Origin: an uncultured Lachnospiraceae bacterium
Lineage (GTDB): Bacteria; Bacillota; Clostridia; Lachnospirales; Lachnospiraceae
Assembly (NCBI GenBank): GCA_910586585.1
Contig: CAJUKA010000192.1
Span: 1-6,054 of the forward strand
DNA length: 6,054 bases
Direction of reading: 5' to 3'
Under the pieces are notes generated by a model. That model worked only from the letters and a program-made list of their open reading frames with translations. It did not search any database and was not told the DNA's origin. Below, in pieces: positions 1-5,855 of this stretch (position 1 is the first letter of the stretch; the number at the start of each line of letters is the position of its first letter). The position numbers were made by a program, and so were the translations under genes.

Positions 1-669
1 CATACGATTGAAAATGAACGGGAAGACCTGACAATAGCTGGCTGCTGGTCGCATTCACGCCGCAGGTTTGACGAGGCAGTCAAGGCGCTGCCGGAATCAA
101 GGCGCAAAAACAGCCTTGCGTACCTAGCACTGACAATGATACAGGCCATATACCGCGAAGAAAGAATGCTAAAGGATCTTTCCCCGCAGGAGAGACACAA
201 CCGCCGCCGTCTGAGTGTAAAACCACTGGTGGAGGCTTATTTTACATGGGTGCGTGAAAATATTCCCAAAGTGCCTCAGAAAGGCAAAACCCATGAAGGA
301 TTCATGTACTGTCTCAACCAAGAGAAATACCTGAAAGTATTTCTGGATGACGGCGAGGTTCCGATGGACAACAACGCTGCCGAGCAGTCGGTCCGTGGTT
401 TCTGTATTGGAAAGAAAAACTGGGTAATGATCGATACCATTACCGGAGCGAAATCAAGCGCCATCATATACAGCATAGCCGAAACAGCCAAAGCAAATAA
501 CCTGAGACCATATGAATACTTTGAATATCTCCTGACAGAAATCCCAAAGCATATGGATGACACTGACCGGAGTTTTTGTGAAGACCTGCTTCCATGGTCG
601 CCAAATCTCCCGGAACACTGCCGTAAGCCTGAAAAGAATAGTAATAAAAGTATATCCGAGCCATCCTGA
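1..669 (+). CDS. IS66 family transposase, C-terminal part (5' end outside window)
   Basis: This is the last ~222 residues of an IS66-family DDE transposase, the enzyme that cuts and joins the ends of its insertion sequence. The frame is open at base 1 without a start, so the gene begins upstream. Visible family signatures are the GCWSHSRRRF block (bases 40-69), typical just after the second catalytic Asp, and the DNNAAEQSVR block with GKKNW. The Glu of NNAAE (codon 382-384) is the expected last DDE residue. The IS66 C-terminal segment (AKSSAIIYSIAETAKANNL and after) follows. Full-length proteins run to about 500 residues, so roughly half is seen here. The stop is TGA at 667-669. I see no frameshift in the visible part, so the element may be intact, but the catalytic Asp residues and accessory genes lie outside. 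Family assignment is firm; activity is unknown. Confidence 0.93.
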   Translation, partial: HTIENEREDLTIAGCWSHSRRRFDEAVKALPESRRKNSLAYLALTMIQAIYREERMLKDLSPQERHNRRRLSVKPLVEAYFTWVRENIPKVPQKGKTHEGFMYCLNQEKYLKVFLDDGEVPMDNNAAEQSVRGFCIGKKNWVMIDTITGAKSSAIIYSIAETAKANNLRPYEYFEYLLTEIPKHMDDTDRSFCEDLLPWSPNLPEHCRKPEKNSNKSISEPS

Positions 670-694
670 CTCTATGATACAGGATGGTTCGGAT
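654..694 (+). terminator. Hairpin overlapping the transposase stop codon
   Basis: A 15-bp stem (654-668 with 680-694, one G-U wobble) encloses an 11-nt loop that holds the end of the TGA stop. The following bases are only moderately T-rich (GATTTTGT). It may act as a weak intrinsic terminator for the transposase, or as a barrier protecting the transposon from outside transcription. The pairing is seen directly; the function is inferred. Confidence 0.5.
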
Positions 695-702
695 TTTGTA
701 TA

Positions 703-725
703 GGTACATGCTATCCACCGTTTAC
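703..725 (-). repeat. Probable right terminal inverted repeat of the IS66 element
   Basis: Read on the minus strand from base 725, the sequence starts GTAAACGGTGGATAGC. This resembles the GTAAgCG-type tips known for IS66 family ends. It lies 56 bp after the transposase stop, the expected place for the right end. The matching left end is outside the window, so neither the repeat nor a flanking 8-bp target duplication (it would start at 726) can be confirmed. Confidence 0.4.
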
Positions 726-830
726 TCATTTTCTGCAAAGATACTGTATGTCAATCTTTTTTCTGGTATGATATAGCTTATTGTGTAAATATTTGACATA
801 ACTAAAACAAATGAAAAACATTATATAAAT

Positions 831-871
831 TACACCTGATAACAAATAACAGTTATTAGGTGTATATTTTT
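831..871 (+). terminator. AT-rich stem-loop followed by T-rich tract
   Basis: A 13-bp stem (831-843 with 852-864, one G-U wobble) has an 8-nt loop and is followed by ATATTTTT. The form fits a weak intrinsic terminator or an operator-like palindrome. The stem contains few G-C pairs, so terminator strength would be low. No gene directly precedes it on the plus strand, so its role is unclear. Confidence 0.4.
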
Positions 872-978
872 GCCATAAATTTTGATGATATATATTTTAC
901 ATAGATTTGTTTTTAAGGGATATATACGCTGTCTGATACAGTACGATATACTCCTAAAAAGTAAATACGGCAATTTGC

Positions 979-1026
979 GAGTACACAAATCGACATGGCA
1001 GGTCGGTGCGGTGTACTCTTTTTTTT
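979..1026 (+). terminator. Strong intrinsic terminator in the leader ahead of the XRE gene
   Basis: Perfect 8-bp arms GAGTACAC (979-986) and GTGTACTC (1011-1018) are followed directly by eight T residues (1019-1026). The 24-nt interior can form a second short stem (CGAC 991-994 with GTCG 1002-1005). It lies 113 bp before the chosen start of the XRE regulator and has no gene immediately upstream. It therefore either ends a short non-coding transcript begun nearby, acts as an attenuator for the regulator, or is left from a lost gene. Confidence 0.7.
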
Positions 1027-1126
1027 GCTATTGTCGAAAATTGCTGATTAATCGGGAGAAATACATACGAGCGTCGAACCGGGGACCTCCCGTTGATTCT
1101 TCATTTCACAAACAAATAAAAAGAAT

Positions 1127-1130
1127 GGAG
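1127..1130 (+). promoter_or_regulatory. Ribosome binding site deciding the XRE start at 1140
   Basis: GGAG sits 9 nt before the ATG at 1140. The other in-frame ATG at 1125 has only A-rich sequence upstream. The far-upstream start at 882 would read through the terminator ending at 1026. The start at 1140 also gives a protein that begins at the usual point before an XRE helix-turn-helix domain. Confidence 0.6.
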
Positions 1131-1139
1131 AATCAGAAA

Positions 1140-1472
1140 ATGAAAGATATAAAATATATTATTGCCGATAATGTGAGATTATACCGGAAAAAGCAAAATC
1201 TAACACAATTTGAACTAGCAGAGAAAGCGGAGCTTTCAGTTGATTCTATAAAGCGGATCGAGCATGGGAGCAGAACGATGTCATTAGAAAACTTTATGAG
1301 AATTGCGGATGCATTGGCTGTTCCTCTATCTTATCTCTTGCATGAAAGTCTAAATGAAATCCCCATAACAGAACGTATTCTAAATGTCTTAAATAGTAAA
1401 GATGCAAAGCAGCAGGAATATTTGGTACATATGCTTGAAGAAATGTCATTTGGTTTGGACAGGCTCTTATAG
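1140..1472 (+). CDS. XRE-family helix-turn-helix transcriptional regulator
   Basis: This 110-residue protein is a Cro/C1-type DNA-binding regulator. The helix-turn-helix domain covers about residues 8-65. It shows NVRLYRKKQNLTQFELAEKA, the recognition helix in LSVDSIKRIEHGSR, and the closing MRIADALAVPLSYLL pattern typical of the family. The tail (about 70-110) is short, helical and acidic and may serve in dimerisation; no sensor domain is visible. It has its own ribosome binding site and is followed 17 bp later by a strong terminator, so it is probably monocistronic. Such small regulators often control mobile elements or nearby operons. The sigma-factor operon immediately downstream is a plausible target, but that is inference from position only. 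I recognise the family and not the specific gene. Confidence 0.9.
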   Translation: MKDIKYIIADNVRLYRKKQNLTQFELAEKAELSVDSIKRIEHGSRTMSLENFMRIADALAVPLSYLLHESLNEIPITERILNVLNSKDAKQQEYLVHMLEEMSFGLDRLL

Positions 1473-1489
1473 CAGATGTAAGGTGGTCG

Positions 1490-1524
1490 AAAAAGGTGTA
1501 TAGGGATTCTATGCGCCTTTTTTT
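1490..1524 (+). terminator. Intrinsic terminator after the XRE gene
   Basis: A 14-bp stem (1490-1503 with 1509-1522, two G-U wobbles) closes on a 5-nt loop and runs into seven T residues (1518-1524). The A-rich left arm makes it potentially bidirectional. It separates the regulator from the sigma operon, which must therefore start from its own promoter. Confidence 0.85.
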
Positions 1525-1535
1525 GTAAGCGGTCT

Positions 1536-1541
1536 TATAAT
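1536..1541 (+). promoter_or_regulatory. Candidate -10 element for the sigma-factor operon
   Basis: A perfect TATAAT lies 12 bp after the preceding terminator, in the short gap before the sigma gene. No TTGACA-like -35 box stands 17 bp upstream, because that position is inside the terminator arm. The call rests on the -10 match and on the need for a promoter here. An activator- or alternative-sigma-dependent promoter is equally possible. Confidence 0.35.
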
Positions 1542-1630
1542 AAAAGATTTTTTGTTTTTTCCTGAAAGTGAAACCAGATTCTTACAAGCGTCGTATTGAT
1601 AAAAAATTTGAGCAGATAGGATTTGGAGGA

Positions 1631-2191
1631 ATGGACGAAAAGAGCATACTAAAGAAATTACGGAACCGGGATGAAAAGGCGTTTGAGGAAATAATTGATT
1701 TATATAGTGCTTATATTACTGCTGTTGTTAGAAACCTATTAGGCTCAAGAGGAACAAAGGAAGATGTGGAGGAGGTGGTTGCGGATACATTTATCGCATT
1801 ATGGATTACGGCTGAAAGAATCAATTATGAAGAGTACAGCAGTATCAAAGCGTACATAGCAGTCATTGCAAGGAACAAAGCAAAGGACTGGCTAAGAGCT
1901 GCCAAAGGGCAGAATTTACAGTTGTTGGATGATATCCTGATAATTGATAACAGTGTGGAACAGATAATTGTCCAGAGAGAACAACAGAGAATCATAGCAA
2001 AAATTTTAAAACAGTTAAAACCGTTGGACTGGAAGATTTTTGTGGCTTATTACTACCAGTACGAAAAAGTGTATGAAATCGCACAGGAGCTTCAGATGAA
2101 TCCTCAGACAGTAAAGACAAGACTGCGGCGTGGAAGAGAGGTGCTTAAAAAATTTCTGATTGAAGAAGGATATGGGAGTAATGCAGATTAG
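1631..2191 (+). CDS. ECF-like sigma-70 family RNA polymerase sigma factor
   Basis: This 186-residue protein would direct RNA polymerase to a specific promoter set. Residues ~13-90 match sigma region 2 (DEKAFEEIIDLYSAYI, then EDVEEVVADTFIALW and the KAYIAVIARNKAKDWLR end of region 2.4). Residues ~118-176 match region 4, with a helix-turn-helix in YEIAQELQMNPQTVKTRLRRG. Regions 1 and 3 are absent, as in ECF factors. The ATG at 1631 is chosen because TAGGA (1617-1621) lies 9 nt upstream and GGAGGA directly abuts it. An in-frame GTG at 1568 would add 21 residues but has no ribosome binding site. The 3' end overlaps the next gene's start by 11 bp, which indicates translational coupling, as is usual for sigma/anti-sigma pairs. 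The target promoters are unknown. Confidence 0.92.
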   Translation: MDEKSILKKLRNRDEKAFEEIIDLYSAYITAVVRNLLGSRGTKEDVEEVVADTFIALWITAERINYEEYSSIKAYIAVIARNKAKDWLRAAKGQNLQLLDDILIIDNSVEQIIVQREQQRIIAKILKQLKPLDWKIFVAYYYQYEKVYEIAQELQMNPQTVKTRLRRGREVLKKFLIEEGYGSNAD

Positions 2192-3371
2192 GATAAGTGA
2201 GATGCTTGACAATGCTTCTGAACTGATCGAAGAAAACATTGAGGTCAGATATACGAACGATAATGACAGGATTAAACGAATAGTATTTTCAGAGATTAAG
2301 TATATGCGGAGAAAGCATAGGGAAACAGGCAGGGGCAAAAATAAAATCATTCAGCCTGTGACAGCTCACAGGGTAGAAATTGTAAAAGACAAGGAGAAAG
2401 ACATGAGAAAAAAGATATTAAAGGTTATGAAATGGGTATTGGGAATTATATTAGGAGTTGCTGCAGCACTGTTGGTCTGGAACTTCATCTGCAAAAAAGC
2501 GGAGCAGTCCAAGATTGAAGATGCATACGGAAAGACTGTGGAAGTGAATGGAAACAGCATGGTAGTAGATATAAGGGGGGAAGATAACGAAACAACAATC
2601 ATATTACTGCCCGGTTGGGGCTGCGCTTCGCCTATCATGGAATTTTTACCATTGGCGGATATGTTGTCAGAAGATTTCAAGGTTATAACAATAGAACCGT
2701 TTGGTTACGGACTTTCAGACAGGGTTGGAACAGAGAGGGAAATCAGTGTGATTGTGGATGAGCTGCATGAGTGTACCCAAAAGTTAGGCTGTGACAGGTA
2801 TTATTTGATGGCTCATTCCCTTTCCGGCTTATATTCGCTGTACTGGGCAAATACCTATCCGCAGGAAGTGGCTGGTTTTATAGGGATTGATCCGTCTGTA
2901 CCCAAGCAGTCTGATGAAGAACCGCTCCCGATCAGCATGGTGACATTAAACAGGCTTTCGGCATATTTCCAGAAGGCAGCAAACGTATTCGGAATTACCC
3001 GGCTATGCTCGGTAGGACACCCAGAAAAGGCAGTCTATGCAGACACCTCTTATCCATATTCGGAAAGGGAATTAGAAGTATTCCGCATTTTGTCTATGGA
3101 TTTTGCATACAGCAGAGATATGATGAACGAATTAAACCACATGGAAGGTAATCTGGAGTCTGTTAGGGATATGAAATTTCCTGAAAGCGTTTCGGTCTTG
3201 CAGTTTGTTTCGGGGGATAACTGTGAGATGATGGAGTCATGGGAACCGCTGCACAGGGAAGTTATTACAGAAACGGATAAGAGTGAAGTGCTGCGGCTGG
3301 ATGGCGGGCATTATCTGCATTTTGAGTGGAAAGAGAAGATTGTAGAAAAGATAAAGGAATGGATTGGCTGA
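2181..3371 (+). CDS. Membrane-anchored alpha/beta hydrolase with an N-terminal anti-sigma-like stub
   Basis: The 396-residue reading frame has three parts. Residues 1-74 are a charged, soluble stub starting MQIRISEMLDN, resembling the short cytoplasmic, sigma-binding ends of clostridial anti-sigma proteins (inferred, not proven). Residues ~85-104 are one hydrophobic membrane segment preceded by R/K residues, implying N-in, C-out topology. The rest is an alpha/beta hydrolase: LLPGWGC oxyanion strand, nucleophile elbow AHSLSG (Ser213), probable acid in SGDN (Asp346), and His377 in DGGHYLHFE. The triad looks complete; the substrate is unknown. The start overlaps the sigma stop by 11 bp, with GAAGGA upstream. 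TTG 2160 and ATG 2172 are alternative starts. A strong internal start at 2403 would give the hydrolase alone (322 residues, Ser139/Asp272/His303). Hydrolase identity is firm; the functional fusion is uncertain. Confidence 0.85.
   Translation: MQIRISEMLDNASELIEENIEVRYTNDNDRIKRIVFSEIKYMRRKHRETGRGKNKIIQPVTAHRVEIVKDKEKDMRKKILKVMKWVLGIILGVAAALLVWNFICKKAEQSKIEDAYGKTVEVNGNSMVVDIRGEDNETTIILLPGWGCASPIMEFLPLADMLSEDFKVITIEPFGYGLSDRVGTEREISVIVDELHECTQKLGCDRYYLMAHSLSGLYSLYWANTYPQEVAGFIGIDPSVPKQSDEEPLPISMVTLNRLSAYFQKAANVFGITRLCSVGHPEKAVYADTSYPYSERELEVFRILSMDFAYSRDMMNELNHMEGNLESVRDMKFPESVSVLQFVSGDNCEMMESWEPLHREVITETDKSEVLRLDGGHYLHFEWKEKIVEKIKEWIG
2355..2372 (+). other. Perfect hairpin between the stub and hydrolase coding parts
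   Basis: CCTGTGA and TCACAGG form a perfect 7-bp stem around the CAGC loop, 18 nt before the internal ribosome binding site at 2391. No T-run follows, so it is not an intrinsic terminator. It could slow ribosomes, shape access to the internal start or mark an old junction. It could also be chance. Confidence 0.45.
2391..2405 (+). promoter_or_regulatory. Internal ribosome binding site and in-frame ATG for the hydrolase part
   Basis: AAGGAG (2391-2396) lies 6 nt before an in-frame ATG (2403-2405), a near-ideal initiation site. The protein from this ATG starts MRKKILKVMK followed by a membrane segment, the normal beginning of a membrane-anchored hydrolase. This suggests that the hydrolase was, or still is, translated on its own, in addition to or instead of the longer product. 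Confidence 0.6.
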
Positions 3372-3475
3372 TGTATCCATTTTATGCTATAAAGAACCAT
3401 TTTCTGCAAGAATGATGATATTGAAATATTTTTTTGTTATCATTAATATGTATGAATGGCATTTGATATATATGG

Positions 3476-3510
3476 ACTTATATAGTGAATGAACTGTTTA
3501 TATAAGTTTT
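3476..3510 (+). repeat. Inverted repeat upstream of the 119-residue gene
   Basis: ACTTATATA (3476-3484) and TATATAAGT (3499-3507) form perfect 9-bp arms 14 nt apart, followed by a short T run. The AT-only core makes a poor terminator. The element sits between the hydrolase stop and the next gene, so it may be an operator or a weak terminator. The 209-bp gap around it (3372-3580) is otherwise AT-rich and without genes. Confidence 0.35.
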
Positions 3511-3580
3511 GTTAGTATTTGAAATTTTATTCACGCAAAATGTGTCTTATATATTATAGAACGAGATAGGAGATTTTGAA

Positions 3581-3940
3581 ATGGATAAATATAGCGAATT
3601 GATAAATGTTTTTTCGGAAGTTCTTGGACAATCAAAGGATTACCATATTGCGTATATCTATCAGGTAGGTTATGTGTCCCTGATTGGCTTATTGAGTAAA
3701 GAAGATCAGAACGCATCAGTGATAGTGGATGAAATATTTTCATCGCCAGAGAGTATGGCGGAAAGTCTGCTGCGTAACTGGCGTTGGCAGTGGTTTTATG
3801 AACATAAAGAATTACTGCCACGGAAAGATTATGATGACATCTGTAAACTTGACAGTGATTTGCCGGACAATCTGCAGGAGCAGTACAGACAGAATATTTT
3901 AAACTGGCAGAGTAAGATACGGGCGATACTGCAAAATTAA
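3581..3940 (+). CDS. Hypothetical protein, 119 residues, unrecognised
   Basis: I do not recognise this protein. It is soluble, has no membrane segment or signal peptide, and looks mostly helical and acidic. It has an aromatic patch (LLRNWRWQWFYEHKE, about residues 64-78) and a polar C-terminal helix (EQYRQNILNWQSKIRAI). It has no cysteines and no catalytic motif that I can name. Coding support comes from an AGGAG site (3568-3572) 8 nt before the ATG and from protein-like composition. It stands alone on the plus strand after an AT-rich gap, with TATATT at 3550-3555 as a possible -10 element. Its stop lies only 2 bp from the stop of the convergent AgrB-like gene, so it occupies the place where an agrD gene often follows agrB. 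It does not look like a pheromone precursor. Confidence 0.75.
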   Translation: MDKYSELINVFSEVLGQSKDYHIAYIYQVGYVSLIGLLSKEDQNASVIVDEIFSSPESMAESLLRNWRWQWFYEHKELLPRKDYDDICKLDSDLPDNLQEQYRQNILNWQSKIRAILQN

Positions 3941-3942
3941 AG

Positions 3943-4512
3943 TCAGTTCTGCTTATAGATTAGACGTCCGATAAAGGAAGTAATGAATATAAAGGTAAAT
4001 ACGATTGCTTGAAGAAACATATACCTTGTATTTTGGCTAAAAACAAAAAATACAGCCAGTAAAAAGCTAATAAGCACAGCGAAATGGGTTCGTTTAATAA
4101 AAATAAGATTGTCATTGGCGTCTACTTCCCGGTTCGGATGATCAACAGGTCCGATCAACAGAATCATTATGGCAGTAAAAATGTATAATGCAAAAGTAAT
4201 AGAAACAGGCATTGTTACATATTTTACTGCCAGCAGGGTAGCGGAAAGTATCAGGCAGGAGCCTATAAAACAGGCAAAATATGTTTTCATATGCAAGCCG
4301 CCGCCAAATGACCGCATAGGGATAAAAAGCAGGAAAAAGAAGATGCACTCTGGAATCATGTCAAGAAACAGGGCGATTACAATACTGCATATTGTGCTTG
4401 CAGATAATTCCAAAAAACATTGGAAACCATACTGATAGATTTCAAAGGAATCTTCCGTAATAATTTCTTTTTTTAGGATATATTCTGTTAATTTTTTTGC
4501 TAAATGTTCCAT
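3943..4512 (-). CDS. agrB: AgrB-like peptide-processing membrane protease
   Basis: AgrB is a membrane cysteine endopeptidase. It trims the AgrD precursor at its C-terminal end and helps form the thiolactone or lactone ring of the autoinducing peptide. This protein has 189 residues, the same as the Staphylococcus enzyme. It carries the family hallmark MRSFGGGLHMKTYFACF with catalytic His74 and Cys81, seven residues apart as in His77/Cys84 of S. aureus. The later GPVDHPNREVD motif is also typical. About four to six hydrophobic segments surround these motifs. The ATG at 4512 is chosen because AAGGAG stands 5 nt upstream; a longer frame from 4530 lacks a ribosome binding site. The gene follows the kinase gene by 44 bp, probably in one operon. 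No AgrD precursor is found next to it, so its substrate is unknown. Confidence 0.93.
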   Translation of the reverse strand: MEHLAKKLTEYILKKEIITEDSFEIYQYGFQCFLELSASTICSIVIALFLDMIPECIFFFLLFIPMRSFGGGLHMKTYFACFIGSCLILSATLLAVKYVTMPVSITFALYIFTAIMILLIGPVDHPNREVDANDNLIFIKRTHFAVLISFLLAVFFVFSQNTRYMFLQAIVFTFIFITSFIGRLIYKQN

Positions 4513-4517
4513 AATAG

Positions 4518-4523
4518 CTCCTT
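4518..4523 (-). promoter_or_regulatory. Ribosome binding site deciding the agrB-like start
   Basis: AAGGAG on the minus strand lies 5 nt before the ATG at 4512. It rules out the upstream in-frame ATG at 4530, whose upstream sequence is AT-rich with no Shine-Dalgarno match. Confidence 0.75.
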
Positions 4524-4556
4524 CCGGCATGAAAAATAATATGCCTATCAGCCGCT

Positions 4557-5855
4557 TTAGGAATACAAACCATACATAATTACTATGACTTGAAATTCAT
4601 TATTCCTGTCTATGATTTCCACCTGCCCCTGGTAATTTGCAACAGCATGGTTTATAGATGAAAGTCCAAGACCGTGATAGATGGTATCGTTTTTTGTAGT
4701 GATGTAGTTACCGATATTGTTCTTTTTGCGCTTTTTCTGATAGTTGTTTTTTATACTTAGCTGAAAGACTTCTTTGACATATGAAATATCAAGGTTTATA
4801 AATCTTTTGCCCTCTTTTATTTCCTGGCAGGCTTCAAGGGCATTTTCCATTAAATTTCCTAAGATAATGGCTAAGTGTCCGCTTTCAAATGGAAGGATTG
4901 CGGGGACAAGAACATTGATATTAAAGTCGATATTATATTTCTGTGCTAAAGTATAGGTGTTGTTTATTAGGGAATCGACTATGATATTGCCACTGCGGGA
5001 AACTTCTTCTGGTCGATCCCCGACGCCATCATCTATCAGTAGTGTTATGTACTTTTCTGTTTCATTTGTCTGTCCAATCCGAACCATTTCGAGCAGAACG
5101 GAAAGATGTTTTTTCAAATCATGTCGGATTCTGCGGATTTCAAGGTAAAGGTTTTCCCGTTCTTCCGCCTGTTGGGTGCAAAGCTCAAGTTGCTGTGCAT
5201 ACAGGCGGTTTTGCTCCCTCAGTTCAGCGTCCCGGCTGATCCAGTCATAGACTTCAAAAATCATATAGTTTACGACAAGCAGAAGAAAACTGGCTGTGGC
5301 GGAAAACATGGCATACTCGCTGTGTACAGCCGCAATAAGGAATATGTGGTGCATTATATAAATGCTGCCGACAGGAATCAGAAGAATAATTAAAAAATAT
5401 TTCAGCGGTATTTCAGAATAATGATTGTCCTTGATGCAGTGGCTTATGATAACTGACAAGAGAAGCATACACATTTTAGATATGAAGCTCCCGGCGTCTT
5501 TGAGTATTCCGGCATCAAATCCGACAGTATTTAGTATCATCATAACAATAACTTCCACCAGCATCCATGCTGTGCATATCAGAAGGGAAAATATACAGCG
5601 CTGCATAATGCTTTTCTTATGGGAAGATGAACTGATTATAAATATTAGCAAAACATTTCCCGACAATAGCAGATGTGGTGGAAGATTGATGCCAATATTG
5701 CTTATCAACAGAAATATATAATATATGCTCCATTCTATGTAGCTTTTAAGGGTTTTCTTTTCTGGTCCTAAAAATGTTTTCAAATATTTCTGTATAATAA
5801 GAAGGTGGAGTAGTGCCAGAAAAAGTTCAGACAGTACAATAAGATACTTACTCAT
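4557..5855 (-). CDS. AgrC-like sensor histidine kinase (GHKL family)
   Basis: This 432-residue kinase resembles AgrC, the receptor that senses an autoinducing peptide outside the cell and phosphorylates a LytTR-type response regulator. Residues 1 to ~205 are hydrophobic with about six or seven membrane segments. A charged, probably coiled-coil linker follows (AELREQNRLYAQQLEL onward). The phosphoacceptor motif RHDLKKH has His245. The GHKL ATPase domain then shows the N box GNLMENALEAC (Asn334/Asn338) and the G box YHGLGLSSI (Gly395, Gly397). The length fits AgrC (~430). The ATG at 5855 is chosen over an in-frame ATG at 5888 because an AGGTGGAAAGGCGG purine-rich site precedes it and because it overlaps the upstream small ORF's stop. 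No response regulator lies in the window; it may be beyond the right edge. The peptide specificity cannot be read from sequence. Confidence 0.93.
   Translation of the reverse strand: MSKYLIVLSELFLALLHLLIIQKYLKTFLGPEKKTLKSYIEWSIYYIFLLISNIGINLPPHLLLSGNVLLIFIISSSSHKKSIMQRCIFSLLICTAWMLVEVIVMMILNTVGFDAGILKDAGSFISKMCMLLLSVIISHCIKDNHYSEIPLKYFLIILLIPVGSIYIMHHIFLIAAVHSEYAMFSATASFLLLVVNYMIFEVYDWISRDAELREQNRLYAQQLELCTQQAEERENLYLEIRRIRHDLKKHLSVLLEMVRIGQTNETEKYITLLIDDGVGDRPEEVSRSGNIIVDSLINNTYTLAQKYNIDFNINVLVPAILPFESGHLAIILGNLMENALEACQEIKEGKRFINLDISYVKEVFQLSIKNNYQKKRKKNNIGNYITTKNDTIYHGLGLSSINHAVANYQGQVEIIDRNNEFQVIVIMYGLYS

Larger units (their letters stand above)
726..1139. other. Gene-free intergenic region between the IS66 end and the XRE regulator
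   Basis: This 414-bp stretch is AT-rich and has no convincing gene. An open frame from 882 runs into the downstream regulator, but its translation up to 1139 looks non-coding and crosses a strong terminator. The region holds an AT-rich stem-loop (831-864), a terminator (979-1026), an imperfect stem (1050-1058 with 1087-1098), and a minus-strand stretch like a tRNA T-arm (1073-1092). TATACT at 947-952 could be a -10 element, but no good -35 is found at the right distance. Confidence 0.6.

Noticed and set aside
727..738. 12-bp direct repeat CATTTTCTGCAA shared with 3398-3409
   Set aside because: About one such 12-bp match is expected by chance in a window of this size, and the flanking bases do not extend it.
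882..1139. N-terminal extension of the XRE regulator to a start at 882
   Set aside because: It crosses a strong intrinsic terminator, its translation does not look protein-like, and the start at 1140 has a proper ribosome binding site and the normal domain boundary.
1568..1630. GTG start adding 21 residues to the sigma factor
   Set aside because: Only T-rich sequence precedes it, with no ribosome binding site. It is kept as an alternative because the frame is open and protein-like.
3411..3444. AT-rich pairing (AATGAT with ATCATT) with an internal T run after the hydrolase gene
   Set aside because: The stem has only 6 bp, mostly A-T, and the T run falls inside the loop, so it is not a convincing terminator.
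3531..3821. Minus-strand frame of 96 codons opposite the 119-residue gene, checked as a possible agrD
   Set aside because: It has no AgrD features or ribosome binding site and looks like a shadow of the plus-strand gene.
4774..5721. Several plus-strand frames opposite the kinase gene
   Set aside because: They are shadow frames of the clearly coding minus-strand kinase, and their translations match no known pattern.
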